Part shown: positions 8,000-18,279 of the stretch, piece after piece
Layout of the letters: the number at the start of each line of letters is the position of its first letter
How positions within the stretch are numbered: position 1 is the stretch's first letter
NCBI GenBank assembly: GCA_003990745.1
Contig: RBNI01002210.1
Coordinates: forward strand, 1 to 19,278
Direction of reading: 5' to 3'
DNA: 19,278 bases
From: Jimgerdemannia flammicorona
Lineage: Eukaryota; Mucoromycota; Endogonomycetes; Endogonales; Endogonaceae
Translations under genes and position numbers: made by a program
The notes under the pieces: model-generated
What the model saw: the letters and a program-made list of their open reading frames with translations, nothing else
Told to the model about the DNA's origin: nothing
The model's database searches: none

Positions 8000-10900
8000 A
8001 GAAGATAATTCAGCCACTCACCACCCTAACCCTCCCTTTACTCTTCTGGCAAATACAATCCACCAAATGTCATTGGCCCCCCCCCACCTGATCCCCACCC
8101 TCTCTACCAGCTATTCAAAATGTCCAGCATCAACCCTTCTTATTGTGCCATCTTAATTCCAACCTCTACCTTCTGACTCTCCTCAAAGATATACAACTAA
8201 TACCTGGCCAGTCCAATCCAAATTGCCAGAACCCAGCCCAAGGTCAACCATTTATCCCCAATCCCACTCACCAGTCTTCAGCAGAGGTCCCCCCATCTCC
8301 TCTCTTCCCCCCCCCACCAAGGCCTGCAGTCCTAACTGGCTCTCAATGTAGTGCCAAAACTCTCCCAAAACCTCACACTCACTAAGTCAATGTTCTGGCA
8401 TTTGTACCACCCCCCCCTCTTGGCCAACATCTATACATTTCTCACACTCAAACATGCCATCCACTACCAAGTATCCAGACTGATAGTTCAGCATCACATT
8501 CTATCTCAGGAACATCCACTATACTACTCAGAACTTAGAGGGAAGCCACTATACCATCTGCTTGCTCCAAGGCCAAAGACCATTCCAGTCCCACTCCTCA
8601 CCAATCCCCACTCTCTACCATACTTCTGGCCACAGGTCCCCCCCTAAGCCCCACATGCAGTCCATTTCCTCACTAAGCTGGAAATCCTCCACTAATGTAC
8701 CTTTCAGTAATAGTCTATTCTATTGCCACATTCTTGGGCCCCAGTCCTCCTCTCTCTTATCACCCTGCCACTGAAGTCCAATTCTCCTAGCACTATCTAC
8801 TACTCCCTACCAAAAACCTTTATACTGTATCTTCCTGCTTCCATCCAGGGCCACCATTGCAAGCAGGTCACCAGTTGCTCCATGGGGGGAATACCAAACC
8901 TTCCACATCCACTGTATGAGTGGCACCCACTTCTGGCCCCTCAACTCACTTGCTCTCTTTAGCCACCATGCTCTCAGACAATGAAGGCATTTGGTAAAGT
9001 CCACCAAGCCTAGCTTGTCTCTATTGACAGGTAGAGTCAGAACCTTCCATCCAATCTGACTTCACCACCCAGTCTAGATCCATGACCTTGCCATCTTTGG
9101 AAGTTGCCTAACCACTCATACCGGAAAGTCAAGATAATATCCTACATATCACAGCTTTGACAGTCAGTATATATTCAGCACTATCACTCTTTCTGCCAAG
9201 GAAATATGCTGACCACTCCACCTCAAGAGTACATTTCCCCATACTAGAAGCTACTGTTTCCACCATATATGAGACAGAAGAGACCCATATACCAAGAAGT
9301 AGATTTCCAAATACTGGACCAGTTCACCTGCTGGTACTACTGTTCCAATTACCTCACTGCTAACTAACCTGCCTCCTAGCACCAGAGTCTCACATTTGTG
9401 CCAGTTGAGTTTGGCACCTGAGCCCCTCTCATACTATTCTACAGATCCCCACAACTCCTCCACATCTTCCAATGAACTCAGGCCAACTACCATATCATCT
9501 GCAAATGCCCCTACTTTTCAGTTAATTCCCAAAATATCCAAACCCCCAATTCAACACCTAATCCTGTCCAATAGGGGCTCCAAGGAAAGGGTATATAAGA
9601 TGGGTGACAAAGGATCTCCTTGTGGTACCTTATGACCTAGTGAGAATGTCCCACCTCTATGTCTATTCACTATTAATACTGCTTGACTGTTCTTCAATAG
9701 ACTGATTAGTGACCTCTGGAACCCTGGGGAAACTCCCACCCTTTTAGCACCCCCTCTAGCCATACCCTCCTCACTCTGTCATATGTCTTCTCTTGATCCA
9801 TAAACACTAACTGGCCATCAACCCCAGCTATCCAAGCTCCTTCAATTAATCCATGGACCTAGGCAGTTCCATCCCGGATCAACCATCTACCAACAAATCC
9901 CCTCTGTTCTACTTCTAGCACCTGCTGAGTAATTCTCTGTAGTCTAGTTACCAGGATCTTCATCACCAGCTTGAAATCCATATTAAGAAGTATGATTAGT
10001 CACTAGTTCTTCCAATCTTCTCTTCTCCCCTCACCCTTATAGAGCAAAGAGACCAGCCCTATACACTGGCCCCCAATCCACAATCCAGATTGAAGGACCT
10101 TATCACTCATTGCTATTATTTCCTCTAATACCACTTCCACTCTAGCCATCTTCTTCCAAAAATCTCAGAGAAGTCCATTCTCTCCTAGAGCAGTCTCTTT
10201 GCTCATAGAAGCCAAGACATCACATACTTCTTCTCTCCTCACTGGGTCCCTCAATGTCCCCAGGCCCAGAGCTAGTGCCAGATGCCAATCCTCCAACTGC
10301 TGTTCAATGTTCAGGACATCCTCCCCCCCTTCTTCCTCACTCTATAAATTCCCCCAGTGAGTCCTCAGCACCCCCAAGATCTTAGGTATCTCTGTCACCA
10401 TCACCTCATCCTCATCCAGAATCCCCTCCCAATGCTGTCTAGTCTGCCAAGCCTGTAGCAACTGTGAAAGAAATCTAGTGGACCTCTCCCCCTCCTCCAA
10501 CCCCTGTCACCATAATCTCACTACCATCTCCTTTAACTGAACCTCTTTCTCCAATTGAAGCACTTCTTTTAGCTTCTCCACTTCCTTATACATCTGCTGA
10601 ATCCTCCAATCTGCTGTCTCCCAATCCTCTAGCAACTCTGCCCATCTCTCCAGAAGTGCCACCAGTTTCTGTAAAGCCCATTGTACTCACCATTGCCTTC
10701 AAGCACTTCTCCCTATCCCTGCCTCCCTCTAGTACCTCTGGGCACTCAATTTTAGTTATCATCATCAATCCCCAATTGCTAATCCCTGCTTACACCACCT
10801 ATTAATCTTCTCAATAACTTCCACCTCTCAATCTATCCATAAGGAACCATCCTCCAACAAAGAAGAATTTAGTTACTAATATCCAGGCCCATCTCCACTT

Positions 10901-11612
10901 CCCCCAAACCTCTCCTCTCCTATCAGACCCCAGTGATCTGACCATGGGTACCAAACCACCTCCAGTGCAGTCCATACATCTACTCTCTAGCACTCTGCTA
11001 TCAATATCTAATTAATCCTGAAGCCTAGCCCTGCCACTCAGTGAGTATAAATTTGATGATCCTCTCAACACTGTCTCTCTGAATCAACCAAGAAACTCAG
11101 TCTCTCCAACTCCATCCAGTCATCCAACCTGCTGCTCCTACCCCCCACTTCTCTCCCACCATCGGTCCTATCTACCACATTATCTCATACCATGTTGAAG
11201 TTACCCCCCAGGCAGTCAATCCCAGCCTCACCCATAACACCCACCTCTTGCAAATTCTGGACTCACTCTACTCATTCACCTCTCTCTTCCAGGCAGTAAT
11301 ATAATCTAACAGTCAAAGGGCTCTACTCAGATCTCTTCCATACTCTCTACACCAGCCTACTCCCCTAATGTCCAATATTACCAATGTCCCTCATCTCCTT
11401 TCTAATCAGAATGTCCACCTTCCCAGACCACACTGCTGCCCCCCCCCCATTCTCTAGTCCAATCCTGTAAGTCCACATCCACCTCATATCATACATCCTA
11501 TAGTAAGAAGAGATCTGCATCCAGTCCCTTGAGCCAACCAAATATGCACCTTCACTAAGTTACACCCCTCAACTCATTTACATTTAAAGAGAATATTCTA
11601 GTTGTACTGTTC
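8000..11612 (-). pseudogene. LINE B ORF2: APE endonuclease-reverse transcriptase, broken
   Basis: The same protein as LINE A ORF2. From the 5' side it shows LNVNEL (about 11588-11570), a GGNFNMV word where LINE A has GGDFNMV (about 11200), the SDHW pocket at 10941-10930, MDQEKTYD near 9800, VPQGDPLSPILY at 9628-9593 and FADD at 9505-9494. The post-RT region VDFTKCLHCLRAWWLKR lies at about 9004-8955. A Cys/His segment with ECEKC and GQEG at about 8452-8417 corresponds to LINE A 7151-7237 and keeps a CxxC where LINE A has lost one Cys to Tyr. The Asp-to-Asn change in the endonuclease GDFN motif is a G-to-A type lesion at a key residue. Numerous stops and frame breaks make it non-functional. Confidence 0.8.
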
Positions 11613-11639
11613 ATATTGAATAATGTTGATGTTGAGAAC

Positions 11640-13562
11640 CCAATCTAGTATTCCATACTCATCTCATCCCCTATCAGATCCAAGTACCTCTCCATTTCCA
11701 GGTCTTCTTCTACTATAGTCTGAGCATCCAATGCCTCTAAGATTTCCTGACACTCTGCTCTATCCACTACTTCCATTTCAGTCTGATAATCTACACAGAC
11801 TACTCACCACTTCTCCAACCCCTTCCTTATACTTCCCAAGTATGCCACTCTGTCATTTGTAATTACTTGTAGTTCCTTCTCCTTCTGATCATCCACTTGA
11901 TACTCAACTGATTCTAAGAGAACTGTTAAGATCTCATTCCTAACCTTCCTTGGTACCTCCTCACCCTGAAAAATTTCCTTCCAATGCCTATCTTCCATAA
12001 CTCTGAAGTTCTCTCCCCTCAGCTCCTCTACAGCCACCCCCTCTAGTATCTTCCACAGCTACTTCTTCTCATTCACTGTCTTTGCAATCCCCTGGGTGAC
12101 CCTTTCAACCCTGACCTCTGGGTCTACCAAAGCACTCCTCCTCACTGACTCATTCCATTCCTCCTCTGGCACATCTAGAAGTTTCTCTTCACCCCCTGCC
12201 CTACTTGGGACACTATATTGAGGGTGGACTTCCTCACTCATTTCTGCATCCACCTCCATGCCCTTCTGACCCATCTCACTCAGTCCACCCAGGGCCCCAC
12301 CTTGGGCCATTCTGTGCTCCCCTGCCCAGACACTCTCTCACAATCCTACCTCACCTTCTCTGGTACTGCTGCCTGCCCCACTGCCTCTCAACTTCTCCAG
12401 CAGCACCTTCTGGATTTGCCTCTCCTGCATCTTCTCCCAGGTTGCCCTGTCCATCCTTACCCTCTTTCCATCTACCATCTCTACCACTGTCTTGGCTTCA
12501 TACTCCTTCTAAGCCAATCTCCTCCTCTTGACTGCTCCTGTCAGATCCTTAAGAGCTTCCAGCAAATCCTCCTCCTCCTCTAGTGTCTCTTTCATCTGCG
12601 AGATCTTGCACTCCACTGGTCCCCACTTAAGAGTAGCTAGCCAGTCCCTCATCTTCCCTGTGTTCTCCTTTTCAGCCAGCTATACCCAAATATCCACATC
12701 ACCAGTCTGGAGCTCAGTTTCCTCTCAGACTCTAAACCTAATGTTCATAATCTCCCTATACTCCTTAACTGCCTCCACAATCAACTCCCAGGCCCTCTCC
12801 CTCAACACCATAGGCAGGTCCAATACCATCAACTGTACTACTTAGGGGTCTCAGTACATACACTAGGCCATAGGAACCACCACTCTGCCCACTATTACCT
12901 TCTTCTCCATGGTCCCCAAAAGCAATTCCTCTTTCTTGAATCCAACCTCAACTCCTTTCCTCTTCACAAACTTCACTGAAGCTGCCCCCTTCACCTTCTG
13001 CACCACCAGCCCCAGGATCATCCTTGCAGTCACCACCAAGCCCCAGAAACATAATATAATGGTAAATTCTGACCTTGATTTCTTGAGTAATAGTACTGAT
13101 ACCATGCCTGTCACACCATCAGCCAGGTCCCCAGGCCTCATACCCACCCTCTGTTCTGAACTGCCAACTACTGTCACATCTGGATTTTTTACCAGATCCC
13201 CAGTTACAGCTCCATCAGCAGTCACATCTCCAGCCCCTACTCCCCCCCTTCCCTACCACCTGACCCTTCCAAGGGGGCCCCTCCCTATTCCCCAACAGTA
13301 GCTGCTGCTGCCTTTTCCAGACCCAGCCAACCATCTAGACCAGATGTCATTCTCCCCATCTTGACCTTATCTACAAAGGTTGTCTGCTCCTCTTCTCATT
13401 GCTACAGTCTGCCTCTTCCATGCCACAGCCAGCCATAGAAGGCCCTGGCATTCCCAAACCATTACCCCTCCTCCTCTCTACATACTGCCAGTCAAAGGCA
13501 CTGCTGTCTCTCTGGCCAACATACTTATCTATATGTTTGTTGCTGTCTATATTTCTAGTCAC
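11640..13562 (-). pseudogene. LINE B ORF1, broken
   Basis: It starts at the ATG at 13562 and is open for 63 codons, with SAFDWQYVERRRGNG aligning to SAFDWQQVERG of LINE A. A second open piece (13225-12863) holds the conserved VLLLKKS block and GAASVKF, matching LINE A around 2390-2530. Further pieces lie at 12310-12059 and 12037-11804, the latter rich in Glu/Lys/Leu (EELRGENFRVMEDRHWKEIF) and likely part of a coiled coil. The frame is broken by many stops. No zinc knuckle was seen, in agreement with LINE A. The RNA-binding role is known for LINE ORF1 proteins in general and is not shown here. Confidence 0.7.
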
Positions 13563-13639
13563 TTATCACTAAAAACATTATCAAAAGTATTGTCTGAGCC
13601 TTGTGTCATCTGAATGTTACCAGTGAAAGATGTCAGGTT

Positions 13640-13670
13640 TCCAACTTTGATATCAGCATCTTCATCAGCT
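13640..13670. repeat. Right minisatellite remnant / target-site copy at 5' end of LINE B
   Basis: TCCAACTTTGATATCAG (13640-13656) repeats the sequence at 7839-7855, and the bases to 13670 (CATCTTCATCAGC) continue in the ATC-rich style of the array. This marks the junction of LINE B with the old host DNA and shows LINE B entered the same minisatellite as LINE A. Confidence 0.6.
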
Positions 13671-14330
13671 TTGAAATTACCTGAAATAGATAGAGGTCAG
13701 ATAAATCTGAGTCAATCTAAGATATATTTTAGACTTGGAGGATTTTAGTTTAAGTAAAATATAGTAAAAGTTAGTAACATATTTTTTGGCTAATGTGTAA
13801 GCTCTCTTACTCATACTGATTAAAATATAACATCTGTTTTACTCTATATCATCAAATATAAAGGACAGTATACTTCAAAATCTGGGAGCTTATTCTATAA
13901 TTTGGCTTATAATATTGAAGTTTTATTGAAGTCTAATATAATGATGGTGTTTCACTCAAATCAACCATTCAGTTCAACAGTTATTGGAGATGGAGAAGTT
14001 TTGAACAGTTTATCTTTGAGTATTTATTACAAAATCTTGGAAGCTATATACTATTATAACAAATTTTTTGGAAACTAGAAGAGCAAAAAAATCTGTAGAT
14101 ATTTTATATATTTGGTAACTAATTTTCATATTATGTATATCTTAGTTTTTAAATATTTAATAGAAGTTTGACAGATACATATAGTGTCCCTTTTTCAGAT
14201 TTTTTTTCTGTCAAAGAATCATTCTTTTTGGTGAACTTGTTAATTTGTACTAGCTGACTCTTAATTTAATTTAGTTTTTTATCTAAAGAATTTACCAGAA
14301 TTCTGGCTCTTGAGGTAAATTTGAGCTGGT
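13671..14330. other. AT-rich decayed DNA, no gene
   Basis: AT content rises sharply after 13670 and CpG is essentially absent. No frame longer than a few dozen codons is credible. The text resembles decayed repeat DNA, but I cannot identify a parent element. It forms the left part of a block of about 3.2 kb that ends near 16870. Confidence 0.6.
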
Positions 14331-14470
14331 TCAATTGGATTCAAACTGACCTAAACTTATTGTATACTGAATTCAAATTTGAATTGATTCAAATTCATCA
14401 TATAATGAATTCAAATTGGCTTGAATCAGATATATAGTTGGCAAATTCAAATTAGATTTGAATTTCTCTG
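14330..14470. repeat. Cluster of TTCAAATT / AATTTGAA words with hairpins
   Basis: AATTCAAATTTGAATT (14370-14385) is a perfect 16-base palindrome. AAATTCAAA (14443-14451) and TTTGAATTT (14457-14465) form an inverted repeat with a 5-base loop. Further copies of the word lie at 14408-14417 and around 14385-14396. The cluster is denser than the AT content alone suggests, and may be a decayed satellite or element end. Confidence 0.55.
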
Positions 14471-14544
14471 ACTCAATTGGAGCACTACTTCAAACTCACT
14501 TACTCCTATATCCTGAGAACTCTATAGAGTTAAAGAAGATCAAG

Positions 14545-15160
14545 TTTTCAAGATATAGAAATATAATATACTTATATAGTTATATATCTACTATATTACA
14601 ATATATATAGAAGACTAATCATATATTTAAAATTTTCAATTCTATAGCAACTAAATAATAGATAATAAAATAAAACTTTCTAATTTTAGTATATAGATTA
14701 AAAATGGCAATATATATTACAATCTTATATTTAAATCTAAATAATCATATATATACTCTTTTAATTAATAGAATTAACTATAAGAATGTCTTCTTATAAG
14801 ATGTATCTTACTATAAACTTATATTATCAGTATAAGTATCAAATAAGGATCATCAAGACTAAATATATATGGTCTATCTACTATTAGCTTAGTAATATAT
14901 ATAAAAGCTCATTATATTATCTTAATATTGTATATTATAGCTATAACTATATATTATTTATTTATTTAGCTTATGTATGTCTTTTATATTTATCTTAAGT
15001 AGTATTGATAAAAATAATAATTAAATATTAATATAATAAATTTTCTTTTAAATATTTAAGCTTTAAGAATTAAAATTCACATTAATTGATAAATAAGCAA
15101 ATATACTAAAATTTCATAATCTCTAAGTTTCTTATAATACTAAAAATACTACTATTAAAT
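14545..15160. repeat. Hypermutated direct copy of 16880-17480
   Basis: Aligned by eye, this segment matches about 16880-17480 in the same orientation. Anchors are TATATTTAAAATTTTCAATT near 14612 against TATGCTTGAAATTTCCAATC near 16955, TTAGCTTAGTAATA at 14884-14897 against TTAGCTTAGCAATA at 17167-17180, and CTTAAGTAGT at 14994-15003 against 17321-17330. Nearly all differences are C-to-T or G-to-A in this copy, with a few indels (offset 2283 to 2327). This is the pattern of RIP-type mutation acting on a duplication. The match fades after about 15160, so the true end is uncertain. Confidence 0.8.
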
Positions 15161-16870
15161 ATAATATATATAAATATATTCAAATATAGCTAAAAAGATC
15201 TCTAAATAAGAATTTATTATTTATAATTATATACTTATCTTTACTGAATCCACTGTTAAGCTAGAACTATTTCTCTAAGTACTAGTTCAGATATCTCTAT
15301 TACTTAATAAAAATTTCTAATTAATAGTATCATTATACTACTAGAGAAGAGATCTAGCTAGTACTATATAAGTTTAGAATTATAGATTAATTATTTTAAC
15401 TAAGTAAAGTCATATTTGTAGAAGGAGAAGAATATTTATAAAATTATAAAATAACTTTCAGCAGATTAAGAATATTAATTATAAAGTTTACCAATATCTT
15501 AAATATTATAAGATTATATAGATTATTTATATTTGAGTAAATTTAAATCAAAACTGACCTTATCTTTAAATAAAATATTTGAATATACTTAAATATATAT
15601 ATCAATCTATACTGATGATATTATAATATAATATATTATATAATATATCTCTTTTTATAATTTTATATATTGATGCTATACTATAATTTATCAAAACTGA
15701 AATCATTTTTCCTTATAACTGATCAATCTAAAAATAGTTTTAGTCTTAGAGATAATATTGTATCTATTTGGAAAGATGTGATTTATTATAATATAACTAT
15801 TATCTGCTCTGATAATATTAAGCTAGGTATATACTATATTATACTAATTTCTAGATTTATCTGATTTTGATTCTTTTATATAATTTAGTTATATCAGTTA
15901 TTTTTTATTAAAAGATGTTCAGTCTTTAAGATAATGCTATTCAGAAATATAATTATAAGAAGATTTTTCTTATTATATTATTCTCAATGATATTATCTCT
16001 ATTGTACTCAATATTATCTTTAGCTTTATTCATATTAAGACTATTGAAAATATTATTGAAACTTCTACTATAATAAGAATATATTATATAGTTAGGTTTT
16101 TTTCTTCTCTCTAAGTCTATAAAGATAGTACTGAAATATATATATAATCTTACTAGTTTTAGTATTGTCTCATCACTTCTCAATAAAGTCATCACTGCTA
16201 TTTCCTGGAGTGAAGCCAATAAGAATCTCTATAATATACTTCTCAACTCTTTCTATACTCAAAAGCTTACTATTGATAAGATGACTGATCTTTTCAAAGA
16301 AGTCCTTAAACTACTCTTTATTGAGATAGTAACTCTTTTAATATCTGAGAATAATTTATTATATTAACTGAGTTTGAATATATAATGAGAATATACTATC
16401 TACTTTGAAGTGCTATACTATTTTATATAATATCAATAATATAGTAGCAGAGTATAATAGTACAGTCTAGCTGAGAGATAATATATTATATATCTTATTT
16501 CTTAAACTAATAGATTACTCTAACCTCACACTCATTTATCTATATTGACTTAAGAGCCTTGTAGAGATAGTTAACATATTTGTAGAAACCTCTCTACATT
16601 ACATAGTGTTTTGCCATCATATCTGCAAGAATACTATATATCTTACAAAGCATCTATCTTCTATATATTATAAAAAGACATATCACAATATCAGTCTCCA
16701 GTAGGATTAATCAAAAGTCAGTTCTCAATTAGTTATTTCTGAAGATAGCCTGATTGTGAAGCTTTCATCAAGAGCTTTAGAAGTAATACATAAGACAGAC
16801 AGCATAACTTTCTATTCCTGAGACAGAAGTTTACAGCAATCTATATAAATGAGATATTGTTGAATTGAAT
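15160..16870. other. AT-rich decayed DNA, probable mutated transposon, unidentified
   Basis: This is a continuation of the AT-rich block with almost no CpG, many TATA and TTATAA words and no intact gene. Two short frames stand out: a 64-codon plus frame at 15670-15864 and an open 91-codon plus stretch at 16092-16367. An 88-codon minus frame (16219-15953) overlaps the second. None is recognisable. The sequence becomes less AT-rich from about 16550 toward 16870. A decayed transposon lying between the two copies of the direct repeat is the simplest reading, but it is inference. Confidence 0.5.
16092..16367 (+). pseudogene. Possible coding relic in the AT-rich block
   Basis: A frame open for 91 codons lies between TAG (16089-16091) and TAA (16365-16367). 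It has no early Met and a mixed composition (ISWSEANKNLYN, then KMTDLFKEVLKLL) less biased toward Ile/Asn/Tyr than the surroundings. It may be a surviving piece of a transposon protein. No motif is recognisable, and the opposite strand is also partly open, so chance remains possible. Confidence 0.2.
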
Positions 16871-16879
16871 CATTTGGCA

Positions 16880-17480
16880 ACTTGGATATCTGTATGATTG
16901 AACTTGTTGGAGAGAAATTCACACATTTTGACAGCCACATGCAAGGTCAACTGTATGCTTGAAATTTCCAATCCCACAGCAGCCACCAAAAAACATATGA
17001 TGCAACAAAGTATTACAATTATGGTATACATAACCTTGCATTTAAACCTAAATGACCATACATGTGCTCTTTCAATCAACGGAATCAACTATAGGACTGC
17101 CTGGAGAAATATCACCAATGTAAGTATCGGATAAAGGATCATCGAGGCTGAATGGTCCATCCGCTCTTAGCTTAGCAATATGAATACTATCGTCGTTCTG
17201 TACCAAATCCTATTATATTGCCCTACCATTTTCGTGCCCTGTATACAGTAATAGCCATTTTTTTATTTATTTATTTTGGCTGATGTCTTACCTGTAAACT
17301 GTCATGTCCTTTATATTCGCCTTAAGTAGTGCTATTGACAAAATGGCACACACTATTGCCGAAAATGCCGTTGTAATATGTATGCGTGCGTTCAAAGCAA
17401 ACCCGAACTTATCGTTAGGAGAAAAAGTCAGTTTTGATTTAAACGCCCTCAAATGCAGCCGAAAAGTCCCATCCATCCAT
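16880..17480. repeat. Unmutated member of the direct-repeat pair
   Basis: This is the counterpart of about 14545-15160. It keeps CpG sites and ordinary base composition. Its right part overlaps the coding-like minus-strand frame ending at 17439, so the duplication seems to have included the 3' end and downstream DNA of that frame. The distance between copies is about 2.3 kb. Confidence 0.75.
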
Positions 17481-17830
17481 TGCTTTGACAATGGGGACGT
17501 CGTCGCCATCTCCCAAGCCGTGGTATTCCCTGTCCATCTGCATGTACGAAAGCGCGCAGTTTATGGGGCCGAAGCCACCGACGCACGTCCCTCCGTCTCT
17601 GATCCATCACGCACCCTCCCTCGGAAGAGCAAGAGTGACAAAGGATATCCCACTCCTCCATCTCGATGACAAACTTGTACCTCCTCGACACATTGGTCAG
17701 ACAAGGATCTACCAGCTGCAATCAGCGCTCGTCTCCGCTGAGTCCGCCGAGTATATCTCCATCGCTTGGCATGGTTTTCTGGCTGGCAGCATCTCTGTGT
17801 CGCTGGAGAGGGGATTCAGCTGGTACCGAA
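17439..17830 (-). CDS. Possible gene fragment, 3' exon with coding-like C-terminus; unidentified
   Basis: On the minus strand a frame open from 17606 to the TAA at 17441-17439 (56 codons) has gene-like codon use and composition, with a Cys/Gly-rich start (GGTCVGGFGPINC) and the end DGDDVPIVKAMDGWDFSAAF. Just upstream, a different frame (17721 downward) contains YKFVIEMEEWDILCHSCSSE, also coding-like. It follows a plausible 3' splice site, GCTGATTGCAG, ending near 17716. I could not join the two convincingly; an intron using GTGCGT near 17611 is possible but leads into another frame. A Cys-rich secreted protein or a frameshifted gene are options. No family is recognised. The plus strand also has an open frame here (17485-17841), so the strand is not certain. 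Confidence 0.3.
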
Positions 17831-17841
17831 TGAGCTCGTGA

Positions 17842-18279
17842 TTAATACCACTGGGTCAATATACCATCCACCCCAAAAGGGGGTGTGTAATGACTTTGCG
17901 TCTTAGTTCTACTCTCTCTATTCGTTACAGTTTTTGCATATCACGCACTGCAATTGGCTAAATGTACAAATGCTATCAAAATCACAACAGTCGACCATTT
18001 CAGAAAGAAAACATCAATATAGTAAAAAATGAAAGAAAGCAAACGTAGAGGAAGAAGAAAGGTTATATCGTATATTTACAGCAAAAAAAGCAACCGCTGA
18101 AGAGGCTTTTTCGAATGAAACACTACCTAGGCAACCTTAATCATTGTCGTAAACCGAATCCACGCAATTTCTTATCCGCAACTCTTCACACAACCCACTC
18201 AAAAATCCATTATTCCCCAATTAGAAAATACATCTTTATCCGCCTCCCACTTTCACCTTCCCTTTGTCCACCTCCGTTT
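17842..18279. other. Intergenic region, no gene seen
   Basis: The right part probably contains the 3' UTR of the HFI1-like gene that ends at 18280. A perfect hairpin CACCCC/GGGGTG lies at 17869-17885. A short segment bounded by TGTAATGA (17886-17893) and TCGTTACA (17922-17929) forms a 7-of-8 inverted repeat, reminiscent of a retroelement edge but too short to classify. A/C-rich and pyrimidine-rich text follows to 18280. Confidence 0.5.

Larger units (their letters stand above)
7865..13639 (-). mobile_element. LINE B: second copy of the LINE family, opposite strand, degenerate
   Basis: A minus-strand relative of LINE A of about 5.8 kb. Reading from 13639 down, it has a leader of about 77 bases, ORF1 from the ATG at 13562, ORF2 from about 11600, a short 3' UTR and a 26-base poly(A), seen as T at 7865-7890. 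The two share the order of parts, ORF1 words (SAFDWQ, VLLLKKS), ORF2 motifs and the 3' end AAGTAACT. By eye fewer than ten CpG remain in 5.8 kb, lower still than in LINE A. Shorter open pieces and more stops than in LINE A suggest greater age or heavier mutation. Convergent placement with LINE A makes this a large imperfect inverted repeat. Confidence 0.85.

Noticed and set aside
7965..8962. Plus-strand frames rich in Pro, His and Ser (8143-8385, 8351-8647 and others)
   Set aside because: They are antisense shadows of LINE B ORF2, whose RT and Cys/His motifs are on the minus strand.
15670..15864. 64-codon frame in the AT-rich block as a gene
   Set aside because: Ile/Tyr/Asn-rich composition follows the AT bias; no motif and no start context.
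17485..17841. 118-codon plus-strand frame
   Set aside because: Composition is Ser/Pro-rich without motifs; the minus strand shows more gene-like ends and a plausible splice acceptor. Kept only as an alternative.
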